64,000 nucleotides of DNA from Paenibacillus borealis. GTDB taxonomy: Bacteria; Bacillota; Bacilli; Paenibacillales; Paenibacillaceae. Location of the stretch: the NCBI RefSeq assembly GCF_000758665.1, contig NZ_CP009285.1:4650001-4714000 (forward strand), read 5' to 3'. The position numbers were made by a program, and so were the translations under genes. The first letter of the stretch is position 1. Every line of letters starts with the position of its first letter. Below the pieces are notes generated by a model that was not told where the DNA came from, made no database searches, and worked only from the letters and a program-made list of their open reading frames with translations. Positions 9,751 to 17,972 of the stretch are shown piece by piece.

Positions 9751-10484
9751 GCCCGCAGTACATATCCGGTTCCGCGTACCGTATGGATCAGTTTATTCCG
9801 GTGACCTTTGTCTATCTTCATACGGATATGCCGGATGTAGACATCCACTACATTTGTGTCTGCGTGAAAGTGATACCCCCAGACCTGCTGCAAAATCTCA
9901 TTTCTGGGACAGATTTCACCCAGATTAACAGCAAGATAGTACAGCAGGTCGAATTCCTTGGGGGTCATCTTCAGCTCTATCCCGTCCCGGCTCACCTGCC
10001 GGCGGCTGGGATCGAGCAATAAGCCATCCACCTTAAGCAGTGAAGCCACTCCTCTGCGGCGTCCGGTAAGCTTCAATAAATTGAGCACCCTGCATTTGAA
10101 CTCACCGGTATGTACAGGCCTCGCCATATATTCATTGCCCCCAGCATCAAATGCTGATACAGCTGCCGGGCCACGCTCCCCTTCATTCCCTCCGGATATC
10201 ACCATCACCGGCAGAACCATCCCCTCATCCCGCATTTCTGACACCACCCTCCAGCCTGACCAGCCTCCGGGTTCACACAGCTCTGCAAGCAGCAGCACTG
10301 GTTCTTGATCAGACAGCAACAAGCGAAGATTCTCAACATCTTCGCTTGTTGCTGTCTTCATGCCCAGCTCAAGGATTGCGGCTTCAAGTTCAGCATGTTC
10401 CTCTTCCCGTTTATTGCGTTCCGCCTCAGATTCCCGCGCCTCCGGCGCCGGACCCGGCGCATACCAGGCAATGATCTCATTCAC
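9732..10484 (-). CDS. OmpR-family winged-helix regulator with degenerate receiver
   Basis: This 250-residue DNA-binding protein has a C-terminal OmpR/PhoB winged helix (about 150-245), with MTPKEFDLLYYL, VWGYHFHADTNVVDVYIRHIRMK split between the DNA-recognition helices, and TVRGTGYVLR at the end. The upstream domain keeps the receiver pattern but the phospho-acceptor segment reads LLLAELCEPG, where LLLLDxxxPG is expected, and the conserved Lys before Pro is Arg (ARPV). It is therefore unlikely to be phosphorylated. An acidic, charged N-terminal segment precedes it. No histidine kinase gene is adjacent. The GTG at 10484 is chosen because GGGGGAA precedes it. A 44-bp palindrome lies 70 bases upstream. 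Confidence 0.8.
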   Translation of the reverse strand: MNEIIAWYAPGPAPEARESEAERNKREEEHAELEAAILELGMKTATSEDVENLRLLLSDQEPVLLLAELCEPGGWSGWRVVSEMRDEGMVLPVMVISGGNEGERGPAAVSAFDAGGNEYMARPVHTGEFKCRVLNLLKLTGRRRGVASLLKVDGLLLDPSRRQVSRDGIELKMTPKEFDLLYYLAVNLGEICPRNEILQQVWGYHFHADTNVVDVYIRHIRMKIDKGHRNKLIHTVRGTGYVLRAPESGA

Positions 10485-10553
10485 TATGGTGTTCCCCCAG
10501 ATTTCAGCCTTGCCGCGGCTAATATGACGCGTCAGATAAAGCTTAGAGTTCCC

Positions 10554-10597
10554 GCAAAGCAAAGAGACCATTCCATGGAATGGTCTCTTTGCTTTGC
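10554..10597. repeat. 44-bp perfect palindrome
   Basis: Two 22-base arms meet without a spacer at 10575/10576, the centre being TTCCATGGAA. It lies between the Dabb gene and the downstream regulator gene, both on the minus strand. It could act as a terminator of the thiF-dabb unit or an operator of the regulator gene; T runs after the stem are weak (TTTGCTTTGC). Confidence 0.9.
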
Positions 10598-10613
10598 TTA
10601 GGCCCCAGATGCA

Positions 10614-10916
10614 TTAATTCACGAAATCAATCTCCTGGAATGCGGCCACCTCTATCTCCCAGCGTTTGGCAACAAATGCCTGGTGTTCGGGATGACTATT
10701 ATAGGCATCATAAGCCGCCTGGTCTTCGAATTCCATCGAGAAGCCATACTGGAAATCACATTTGAGACTGATCTGGCGCAGCACCTCGAAATTCTTCACC
10801 ACTGGAATGGCGCTGAGAATCTCCGCTCCGTCCCGCAGGAAGGCAGCAGTCTCCGCAGAATCCGGGGCATGCTTCAATGTAAAAACAGCCATATGCCTGA
10901 TTGTACCGTGCTTCAT
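10614..10916 (-). CDS. Dabb (stress-responsive alpha/beta-barrel) domain protein
   Basis: This 100-residue small cytoplasmic protein matches the Dabb ferredoxin-like dimeric barrel family. It opens with IRHMAVFTLKHAPDS, and FQYGFSMEFEDQAAYDAYNSH carries the typical F-x-x-x-x-x-F/D-Y motif of the family. The family includes plant stress proteins, olivetolic acid cyclase and many bacterial proteins without assigned function. The ATG at 10916 follows GGGGAGAG. It starts 17 bases after the ThiF-like gene on the same strand and is probably co-transcribed with it. No substrate can be inferred. Confidence 0.82.
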   Translation of the reverse strand: MKHGTIRHMAVFTLKHAPDSAETAAFLRDGAEILSAIPVVKNFEVLRQISLKCDFQYGFSMEFEDQAAYDAYNSHPEHQAFVAKRWEIEVAAFQEIDFVN

Positions 10917-10932
10917 CTTACTCTCCCCTTCG

Positions 10933-12003
10933 TTACCCGAAATACCGGTGATAGAAGCTGCGTGCCGCAGCAATATCACTGGTTCCATGAATCAAGGCCC
11001 TCCCGTCGGCAAACACAACCATGCGGTAAGGCTCCTCTGTAAATGAGACCAGATACGGATTGCTCTCTACCTTGCCGCTATTCAGCCCGGAGAGGCGGGC
11101 GGCAGTCTCCTGCAGATTGAGGCTCCTGCGCTGCGCCGGGCGGATCTGGACCGTATCCCGGCCGCAGAGCACATCACTGCGTTCTGTGTTTGATGCCGAC
11201 AGATACGGATAGACCGGATGTTCACCGCAGGATGGACAGTCTACCTTTTTCGCCGCCTTGACGCCAATCTCCTGCTGCTCGTTCTGCCAGACATCGAACG
11301 TCAACAGCTTGCCGCGCAGCTTCTCTGTGTACCCGCCAAGCAGCTTCAGCGCTTCAGCCGTACCATTCGCCGTAACCATCTGCACAGCTTGCGGCAGAAT
11401 GCCGGCAGTATCACAGGTATCCCCGCCCAGCGGGACAGTACCCAGCAGACAATTCAGACAGGGCGTTTCCCCCGGCAGAATGGTGTATGTAATTCCATAG
11501 CTTCCGACACAGGCGCCATAAATCCAGGGAATGCCATGCTTTTGCGCCAAGTCATTCATAATCAGCCGGGTGTCGAAGTTATCCGTCCCGTCCATAATCA
11601 GATCTACTCCCGGAAGCAGGCTCTCCATCTCCTCCGCCCGCACATCCAGCACATGGGCTTCGAGCACGATTTCTGAGTTAATCTCCGTAAGTCTCGCTTG
11701 GGCCGCAGCCGCTTTGGGCGTCCGCAGACGGGCATTCTCTTCCGTGTACAGCTGCTGGCGCTGCAGATTGCTCCACTCCACATAATCGCGGTCTACCAGA
11801 ATGAGCCGTCCTACCCCGCAGCGCGCCAGTGTCTCGGCAATCCCTGTGCCCAGCGCTCCCATTCCAACGATCAGCACACTAGAACGCGCCAGTCCCTGCT
11901 GGCCGGCAGCACCAAACGGAGTAAAACGGACCTGTCTTGAATACCTTCCGTCCCGTCCCGCCGCTGATGTCGGAGCCGGTATGTCATTGTCATTAGGACT
12001 CAT
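10933..12003 (-). CDS. E1-like adenylyltransferase (ThiF/MoeB family)
   Basis: This 356-residue enzyme would adenylate the C-terminal glycine of a ubiquitin-like sulfur carrier such as ThiS or MoaD. The nucleotide-binding GMGALGTG starts at residue 47, zinc ligands are Cys182/Cys185 in PCLNC and a later CPSC, and the catalytic Cys197 is in DTCDTAG. A C-terminal extension of about 80 residues ends in an ADGRALIHGTSD element that is common in Bacilli ThiF/MoeB proteins. No ThiS or MoaD gene is next to it, so whether it serves thiamine, molybdopterin or another pathway is open. The ATG at 12003 is used; a TTG eight codons upstream is also in frame. Confidence 0.85.
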   Translation of the reverse strand: MSPNDNDIPAPTSAAGRDGRYSRQVRFTPFGAAGQQGLARSSVLIVGMGALGTGIAETLARCGVGRLILVDRDYVEWSNLQRQQLYTEENARLRTPKAAAAQARLTEINSEIVLEAHVLDVRAEEMESLLPGVDLIMDGTDNFDTRLIMNDLAQKHGIPWIYGACVGSYGITYTILPGETPCLNCLLGTVPLGGDTCDTAGILPQAVQMVTANGTAEALKLLGGYTEKLRGKLLTFDVWQNEQQEIGVKAAKKVDCPSCGEHPVYPYLSASNTERSDVLCGRDTVQIRPAQRRSLNLQETAARLSGLNSGKVESNPYLVSFTEEPYRMVVFADGRALIHGTSDIAAARSFYHRYFG

Positions 12004-12063
12004 TCCTGAACAGCCCCCTTTATCCAATAAAAAATGTTTATTCCGTTTATCACTCTATGTTAT

Positions 12064-12108
12064 GAAAATCCGGGAAATAGCGCCTTGCAGCGCTCCTCCC
12101 CGGACTTT
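12064..12108 (-). terminator. Terminator of the ABC-F gene
   Basis: TCCGGG and CCCGGA form the outer stem and AGCGC/GCGCT the inner one, with TTTT following on the minus strand, directly after the ABC-F stop. Confidence 0.7.
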
Positions 12109-12117
12109 TGTCTTCAT

Positions 12118-13674
12118 CTATACAGTCTGAGCAGACCACTGCTCTACATTCCATACCTTCGTTACCCAATCCTCATAGAATTCCGGTTCATGGGAGACAA
12201 GCAGAATCGTCCCTTTGTATTCCTGCAGCGCCCGTTTGAGCTCTGCCTTGGCAACAATATCAAGGTGATTCGTAGGCTCATCGAACAGAATCCAGTTGCT
12301 CTCGCGCATCAGCAGCTTACACAGACGTACTTTGGCCTGCTCGCCCCCGCTCAGCATGCTAAGCGGACGGGTAATATGTTCATTCTTCAGCCCGCAGCGC
12401 GCCAGATGGCCACGCACTTCATTCTGGGTGAGACTGGAGAATTCATTCCACACATCTTCAATCGGGGTAATATTCTCCGCCTTCATTTCCTGCTGGAAGT
12501 ACGCCGAATTCAGGTAATCCCCCAGATAGGTTTTGCCGCTGTAGGTCGGGATTACGCCCAGAATCGTTTTGAGTAGTGTGGATTTGCCGACACCATTGTA
12601 CCCGACAATTGCAATCTTCTCCCCGCGTTCAATCATCATATTCAGCTTGCTTGGCAGCAGCGGACGATCATAACCGATCTCAAAGTCAACGCCTTCGAAC
12701 ACGGTCTTCCCGCTGGCCCGGCTCTCTTTGAACTGGAAGGTCGGCTTCATCGCCTCTTCCGGACGGTCAATCCGTTCCAGGCGTCCAAGCTGCTTCTCAC
12801 GGCTCTTGGCCCGGCCCGATGTGGAAGCACGCGCTTTATTGCGCTGGATGAAGTCTTCCTGCTTTTTGATGAAATCCTGCTGCTTCTCATAGGCATCAAT
12901 GTGCTGGGCCTTGTTCATACCCGCCATTTCCAGAAATTTCTCGTAGTTTGCCGTATAGCGGGTCAGCTTCGAGAACTCCAGATGATAGATCACATCCACG
13001 ATTTTGTTCATAAATTCCGTATCATGGGAGATCAGCATGAAGGCATACGGATAATTCTTCAGATAATTGGTCAGCCAGTCAATATGCTCCACATCCAGAT
13101 AGTTGGTAGGCTCATCGAGCAGCAGCACGTTCGGTTTCTCCAGCAGCAGCTTGGCCAGCAGAACCTTAGTCCGCTGGCCCCCGCTCAGGCTGGTTACGTC
13201 ACGGTCCAGACCGATTGCCGACAGGCCGAGGCCGCCTGCCATATCCTCCACCTTCACATCAATCATATAAAAGTCGCCGATGTCCAGCTGTTCCTGAATC
13301 GTGCCCATTTGATCCAGCAGCGTTTCCAGCTCTTCAGGAGTGGCGTCACCCATTTTATCAGTGATGGCCAGCATTTCAGCCTCCAGCTCCAGCAGCGGCA
13401 GGAAGGCATCTTTAAGCACATCTCGTACTGTTTTGCCTGCCGTAAGCTGGGTGTGCTGATCAAGATATCCGTAACGGACACGCGGAGTCCACTCCAGCTT
13501 GCCGCTGTCCTTCAACAATTTACCGGTCAAAATATTCATCAGCGTCGACTTGCCCACGCCGTTAGCTCCAACAATTCCTACATGCTCTCCATCCAGCAGG
13601 CGGAAAGATACATCCTTGAACAATACCCGGTCCCCAAAGTTGTGGGAAACGTCTTCTACAGTAAGTAAACTCAT
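12118..13674 (-). CDS. ABC-F family ATPase (YfmM-like ribosome-associated factor)
   Basis: This 518-residue protein has two ABC domains and no membrane segment, the ABC-F layout. The first Walker A is GANGVGKST (about 36-44), with the signature SLSGGQRTK; the second is GYNGVGKST with MLSGGEQAKVRL. The interdomain linker is rich in charged residues (KQQDFIKKQEDFIQRNKARAS) as expected for the helical hairpin that enters the ribosomal P/E site. Family members resolve stalled ribosomes or confer resistance to ribosome-targeting antibiotics. Length and N-terminus resemble the housekeeping YfmM group rather than Vga/Lsa resistance proteins. It is a single-gene unit with its own terminator. Confidence 0.9.
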   Translation of the reverse strand: MSLLTVEDVSHNFGDRVLFKDVSFRLLDGEHVGIVGANGVGKSTLMNILTGKLLKDSGKLEWTPRVRYGYLDQHTQLTAGKTVRDVLKDAFLPLLELEAEMLAITDKMGDATPEELETLLDQMGTIQEQLDIGDFYMIDVKVEDMAGGLGLSAIGLDRDVTSLSGGQRTKVLLAKLLLEKPNVLLLDEPTNYLDVEHIDWLTNYLKNYPYAFMLISHDTEFMNKIVDVIYHLEFSKLTRYTANYEKFLEMAGMNKAQHIDAYEKQQDFIKKQEDFIQRNKARASTSGRAKSREKQLGRLERIDRPEEAMKPTFQFKESRASGKTVFEGVDFEIGYDRPLLPSKLNMMIERGEKIAIVGYNGVGKSTLLKTILGVIPTYSGKTYLGDYLNSAYFQQEMKAENITPIEDVWNEFSSLTQNEVRGHLARCGLKNEHITRPLSMLSGGEQAKVRLCKLLMRESNWILFDEPTNHLDIVAKAELKRALQEYKGTILLVSHEPEFYEDWVTKVWNVEQWSAQTV

Positions 13675-13819
13675 AAATTCTCCGCAAGCTCCTGTCTATA
13701 TTATAAATATTACGAAACGGGTTAAGCACATACATCACTCCATTCTAGCACACCTATGTCCTGCGCCGAAATAGAAAATAAGCCTAATTCCTGCAAAACA
13801 CGCAGAAAAAGTTGTGATT

Positions 13820-15346
13820 TCAATGTTTTTTCTGAAATATTCCATTATTTTTTGCAGAAAATCGTCTGCCTGAAGCCAGCCCCAGCATCTCTCCAACCGC
13901 TTGACCCAGCTTTCCTTTGGGCTGAAACGGGTCCCGCTGTAGCGGCAGACTGCATACGCTGGCCTTCCCCAAAGCAGAAGCCAGAAGCGCTGCCGCAGAG
14001 CCGCCCGCCAGCGGCAGACAGATCCGCCAGTCCTGCTGAGGGTTTAGCCCGCTGCGACGCAGCCAGTGCAGAGTATCCTCCAGGCGCCAATCTGCCCCGG
14101 AAGCGACCAGCACCGGCCTGTCGCAGGCCGTGAAGGAGGCCAGCGCCCCTTCATAACCACCTATCCCCAGATCCAGTACTATGAAGGAATACCTCTCATC
14201 CGTCCGCTCAGGAAATCCGTCAGCAGGCGCAAGCTTCCAGAAATCCACGTTGTTCCAGGTAAAGGGTGACTCCGGCAACATCCTACCATGGATGCCGCTT
14301 AATTCAGGCACTTCCACCATTCCTTTAATACGATTAAATACTTGCGTACCTGGAGCGCATTCCACCCAGGCTGTGAGACCTGCCTGTGACAAATAATGGC
14401 TCACAGCCAGTGAAGTATGCGTCGTCCCAAGTCCCGGGCCTACACCCAGCACAGCCACTACGATAGTCTCCAGGGACTGTATTCCAGCAGAACGGACTCG
14501 TAAATCCGGCTTGTGCCTCGGCGCTGACGGCAGCTCAGCGGCTTCAAGCAGTTCAAGGGCTGACAGCACCTCCTCAGCACTGCCGTACCGCTCCTCCGGA
14601 TGATGACGTAATAGACGCCGGATCACCGGAATCAGCCGGTCCGGAATGCTGCCGTGCAGCTTCCGTTCCATGCCCGGCTGCCAGCTGCTGAATTGTCCGC
14701 CGGAAGCCATGTACAGCAGCAGCGCGCCCAGGCCGTACAGATCAGACAGCGGACTGCTCTGCAAGCCGCCATATTGCTCCGGGGCAGCAAATCCGGCGGT
14801 GCCCAGCTTCTCCGTGTCCTCATCTGAACCGTTTCTCTGCTTACGCGCAATACCGAAATCAATCAGTTTCAGCTCATGTTGTCCGGTCAGCATAATATTG
14901 GATGGCTTGAGGTCACGGTAGACGATCGGCGGACGATGACTATGCAGATATTGCAGGACCTCCAGCAGCTGCCTGGCATAGCGGACGATTTGCATTCCCG
15001 GGAGGGCAGCCGGATGGTCAATCATGTATTGATGAAGTGTCACCCCTTCAATGTAATCCATTACCAGATAACTATAGCCGTCACGGTCCGGCGGGAAGAA
15101 GTCGGCAATCCGCGGCAGCTTAGGATGATTTAGTGAGATCAGCAGCTCCGCCTCCGCCTGGATGGTTCCAACGCTACGTATCCCTCCTTCCCGCATCACA
15201 CTTTCCTTAACTGCCCAGTACTTCCCCGGCAGCCGCAAATCCTCTGCCAGATACACCTGACTCATCCCTCCTTTACCAATAATTCCGTTGATACAGTAAC
15301 GTCCTCCAATAATTTGACCGGTTGTCAGTTTACCTGCGAAATTCAT
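13820..15346 (-). CDS. Ser/Thr protein kinase fused to a MinD-like P-loop domain
   Basis: This 508-residue protein has an N-terminal Hanks-type kinase (about 10-270) with the glycine loop IIGKGGMSQVY at 22-32, the ATP lysine Lys47, YRDLKPSN with Asp145, and DFG at 163-165. It is followed by a domain of about 210 residues that begins IVVAVLGVGPGLGTTH at 295-310. This resembles a MinD/ParA or CpaE-like fold, but the lysines of a Walker A are absent. No transmembrane segment or PASTA domain is seen, unlike PrkC. The ATG at 15346 follows GGAGGAG. The gene stands between two terminated units. Its target is unknown. Confidence 0.83.
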   Translation of the reverse strand: MNFAGKLTTGQIIGGRYCINGIIGKGGMSQVYLAEDLRLPGKYWAVKESVMREGGIRSVGTIQAEAELLISLNHPKLPRIADFFPPDRDGYSYLVMDYIEGVTLHQYMIDHPAALPGMQIVRYARQLLEVLQYLHSHRPPIVYRDLKPSNIMLTGQHELKLIDFGIARKQRNGSDEDTEKLGTAGFAAPEQYGGLQSSPLSDLYGLGALLLYMASGGQFSSWQPGMERKLHGSIPDRLIPVIRRLLRHHPEERYGSAEEVLSALELLEAAELPSAPRHKPDLRVRSAGIQSLETIVVAVLGVGPGLGTTHTSLAVSHYLSQAGLTAWVECAPGTQVFNRIKGMVEVPELSGIHGRMLPESPFTWNNVDFWKLAPADGFPERTDERYSFIVLDLGIGGYEGALASFTACDRPVLVASGADWRLEDTLHWLRRSGLNPQQDWRICLPLAGGSAAALLASALGKASVCSLPLQRDPFQPKGKLGQAVGEMLGLASGRRFSAKNNGIFQKKH

Positions 15347-15371
15347 CTTTTCTCCTCCTCATTTTCACAAC

Positions 15372-15453
15372 AAAAAAAAGGGAAAGCAACCGCCATCCGC
15401 ACCTTAAACCGGCATGCAGCCGGCGGTGCAGATAACGGGATGCTTTCCCTTTA
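15372..15453 (-). terminator. Terminator of the nei-nfo-cREC-trx-ABC-rlmM operon
   Basis: AAAGGGAAAGCA pairs with TGCTTTCCCTTT over a structured loop and runs into nine T residues on the minus strand. It lies just after the RlmM-like stop. Confidence 0.88.
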
Positions 15454-15467
15454 TCCATGAATCCAAA

Positions 15468-16535
15468 TTAATATTTAATCATATAAAGTGTTATTTCATC
15501 GCGGTTGTGAAACAGCTGCTTCGCGCGCTGAATCTGCATCCGCTCACCTTCGAACATGGCAATAATCTCTTTGATCATCGCCAGCGGCTTCTTATGCATC
15601 AGCTTCACCGTGACAATGGCCGTACCGCCCGGAGTCAGACTATGGAGCAGTCCGGTAACCAGCTTGGCCATCAGCTTGGGGCTCCAGCTCATGTCGCAGA
15701 CCAGCAGGTCAAATTCATTCTCGCGGAATTTGACCTCTCCGGCATTTTTGCGCAGAATTTTGAGTCCCGGATGATTGCGCAGCGATTCATGCATCAGCGC
15801 CGGATCCACAGCAGTTACCTTCAGGCCCCGTTCCAGCAGGAACGAGGTCCAACCGCCCGGGGAAGCGCCGATATCTACCGCATTCCTGAAGCTGTAGAAC
15901 GGAATGGCGAATTCCTTCTCCGCCTCCATAAGCTTGAACTTAGCCCGTGAGATCTGACCGTCCTCCTTGCGGAAGCGGATCATCCCGCCGTTCCAGCTGG
16001 AGAGGTTCTCTTCCGGCCGGGATACACCGGCATATAGCGCTTCTCCGTCTGCATAGACGGACACCACCCATGCAGCGTCCTGCACGGTGAATTCGGCACC
16101 CAGACTGTCAAGCCGGGCTTGCAGCCACTCGCGCAGCTCTCCCGGGCTGTCTTCCCAGAAGGAAGTGCTGCCCTTGCGGACATGCAGCGAGACCTTCTCA
16201 CCTTCCAGCTCTGTCCGGCGGCTTAAGTATACGGCCAGCCTTTCCATAGCAGACATATCGCCTGTGTCCTGGAACTGTACGGGCTGGATATGCCGCAGGA
16301 AGATCGGCAAGTTCTGTGCCAGCATCCGCGATACCTCTTCGGGCTCCGCTTCCAGCGTTGCCAGGAACACTTCCCCCGGCAGCAGCAAGGTACTCTTCAC
16401 CGCTCCGAACAGGCGGCGCAGCTCCTCTTGTGCATAGGGAGCAAAGCCGTGATTCGCGGTGCAGATGTATCTTGAAATTATTTTTTCGTCAGGAGCTATG
16501 TTGGGCTCGAGGGGTTCTTGCGTAAAATCATTCAA
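15468..16535 (-). CDS. RlmM/FtsJ-like SAM-dependent RNA ribose methyltransferase
   Basis: This 355-residue enzyme contains an FtsJ-type methyltransferase domain with DIGASPGGWTS at 221-231. A complete K-D-K-E catalytic tetrad is visible: Lys199 or Lys201 in SRAKFK, Asp281 in VCDMSW, Lys311 in TVKLMHKK and Glu347 in RDEITLYM. This set defines 2'-O-ribose RNA methyltransferases; the layout, with about 195 residues before it, resembles RlmM, which modifies 23S rRNA C2498. Target nucleotide here is inferred only. It starts at TTG, overlapping the upstream ABC gene stop as TTGA, with GGAGG nine bases before. It is the last gene of a six-gene run ending at a strong terminator. Confidence 0.8.
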   Translation of the reverse strand: MNDFTQEPLEPNIAPDEKIISRYICTANHGFAPYAQEELRRLFGAVKSTLLLPGEVFLATLEAEPEEVSRMLAQNLPIFLRHIQPVQFQDTGDMSAMERLAVYLSRRTELEGEKVSLHVRKGSTSFWEDSPGELREWLQARLDSLGAEFTVQDAAWVVSVYADGEALYAGVSRPEENLSSWNGGMIRFRKEDGQISRAKFKLMEAEKEFAIPFYSFRNAVDIGASPGGWTSFLLERGLKVTAVDPALMHESLRNHPGLKILRKNAGEVKFRENEFDLLVCDMSWSPKLMAKLVTGLLHSLTPGGTAIVTVKLMHKKPLAMIKEIIAMFEGERMQIQRAKQLFHNRDEITLYMIKY

Positions 16536-17314
16536 TTCGATGTGCCTCCAGGTCTTATTTTAATCCAGGGACGGCCGCTATCCCATTCAACATCAACGGG
16601 TATATCGAAAGTGTCCATCAGCATTTCCCTGGTCAGCACTTCTTCCTTGGGACCGGCTCCTGCCAGCTTCCCGTCACGGATCAGCGCCACATGGGTGAAG
16701 AGCGGTACAATCTCCTCCACATGATGTGTTACATACACTACAGCAACATTGTGCTGCTTAAGCTTGTCTATCTCAGCCAGCATCTTCTCGCGTTCAAATA
16801 GATCCAGACCGGCACAAGGCTCGTCCATAATCAGCAGCTTGGGCTCGGCCATCAGGCAGCGTGCCAGCATCGCTTTCTTGCGCTCTCCCTGGGACAGGGT
16901 ACCAAACGGATGATAAGCCAGTTCGCTAAGATTCATATCGTCCAGCAGCTTCAGCGCCTGATCCTGTACGCTTTGCGGAATGGCCTGATAGAAACGCAGG
17001 TAAGCATACGCACCAGTTGCAACAACTTCCCATACGGGATCGGTGAGCGACAGCTTTTCCATCAGGGAAGGACCGATATAGCCGATCTCCTTGCGCACCT
17101 CGCGTAAATCACACTGTCCGAATTTGTAACCCAGTACTTCAACGGAACCTTTACTTGGAAACAGGTATCCGGTCATCATTTCCAGCAAAGTGGTTTTACC
17201 GGAGCCGTTACGACCGAGAATTACCCAGTTCTCGCCTTGCTTCATTTCCAGAGACACATCATCAAGAATCAGGCTTTGTTCCCTGCGCAGGGAAAGATGT
17301 TGTAAAGAAATCAT
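16532..17314 (-). CDS. ABC transporter ATP-binding protein (YlmA-like)
   Basis: This 260-residue single ABC domain has Walker A GRNGSGKTT (about 35-43), the signature LSQGERKKAMLAR, and the Walker B segment LLIMDEPCAGLD. No permease gene is adjacent, so it may work with a permease elsewhere or in a non-transport role. The start ATG at 17314 shares a base with the stop of the thioredoxin-like gene (TAATG), showing translational coupling. A MntB/ZnuC-type metal importer ATPase is unlikely given the context. Its presence in an operon with DNA and RNA modification genes is unexplained. Confidence 0.85.
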   Translation of the reverse strand: MISLQHLSLRREQSLILDDVSLEMKQGENWVILGRNGSGKTTLLEMMTGYLFPSKGSVEVLGYKFGQCDLREVRKEIGYIGPSLMEKLSLTDPVWEVVATGAYAYLRFYQAIPQSVQDQALKLLDDMNLSELAYHPFGTLSQGERKKAMLARCLMAEPKLLIMDEPCAGLDLFEREKMLAEIDKLKQHNVAVVYVTHHVEEIVPLFTHVALIRDGKLAGAGPKEEVLTREMLMDTFDIPVDVEWDSGRPWIKIRPGGTSN

Positions 17315-17637
17315 TATGAGGTCACTCTCCTTATGTAATCCAGTACCCGTTCTACCGAGCCCATTGAATACAAGATTTCCGGTTCAGCGCTGCGGTCCGC
17401 CGGCACTACCATCAGTGCAGGCACACTGGATATACGATACGCGTTTACAAGTCCGGGCAGCATATTTACGTTTCCTTCTGCAATCAGAAGTACTGGCGGA
17501 AGCAGATGCTGCGCAACCTCCAGCATACGCCTTGCGGCCTTGCAGGTTCCGCACAGCGGGGTATACAAGAACACTACGAGAGGTTCTCCCGGTCTTCCGA
17601 GCAGCTCCATCAGCTCGTCCTGATTCATGTCCTTCAT
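17314..17637 (-). CDS. Thioredoxin-like protein
   Basis: This 107-residue thioredoxin fold protein has a CGTC active-site motif in FLYTPLCGTCKAARRML and the cis-Pro loop ISSVPALMVV. It should reduce or sense disulfides in the cytoplasm; CGTC differs from the classical CGPC, which usually means a more oxidising or specialised redox role. Its ATG overlaps the stop of the cREC gene by four bases (ATGA), and its own stop shares a base with the ABC gene. The tight coupling suggests the products are needed together. Confidence 0.87.
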   Translation of the reverse strand: MKDMNQDELMELLGRPGEPLVVFLYTPLCGTCKAARRMLEVAQHLLPPVLLIAEGNVNMLPGLVNAYRISSVPALMVVPADRSAEPEILYSMGSVERVLDYIRRVTS

Positions 17638-17972
17638 CCGGCCGCACCTGTAGCAATTTCCTGCAGCCTCTCAAACCCAAGCGGGCCGTTATGAAGCAGT
17701 GTACTTGCAGGTACGGCCGGATACAAGGTTTCGTACATTTCCTTGCGGCCCTCAAGGCTGGAGGTATGCAGATAGATTTCCCGCGGGAATAATCCTTCGA
17801 GTACCATCCTTTTGGCCACTTCACCGCCGCTGAAATCATCCGGACCCATATCATAATCAAGCGACAGAACATCAATCGGGCCGCTGCGCAGCATCAGCAG
17901 ACATTCTCCGGTGGTTCTGGCCAATGCAAAACCGGAAGGACGTCTTCTCATATCGTCCATATATATATTCAT
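17634..17972 (-). CDS. cREC: cyclic-phosphate-processing receiver-like domain protein
   Basis: This 112-residue protein is a free-standing receiver-like domain of the cREC type. It begins NIYMDDMRRRPSGF, matching the family's opening acidic pair followed by RxxPxGW/F, then has VLSLDYDMG with the central aspartate and a late IYLHTSS segment. The cREC group is predicted from sequence analysis to act on cyclic-phosphate RNA ends; experimental work is scarce. It follows endonuclease IV, with stop and start sharing a base (TGATG), and precedes the thioredoxin-like gene. A GTG one codon upstream (17975) is an alternative start with slightly better spacing from GGAGG. Confidence 0.72.
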   Translation of the reverse strand: MNIYMDDMRRRPSGFALARTTGECLLMLRSGPIDVLSLDYDMGPDDFSGGEVAKRMVLEGLFPREIYLHTSSLEGRKEMYETLYPAVPASTLLHNGPLGFERLQEIATGAAG

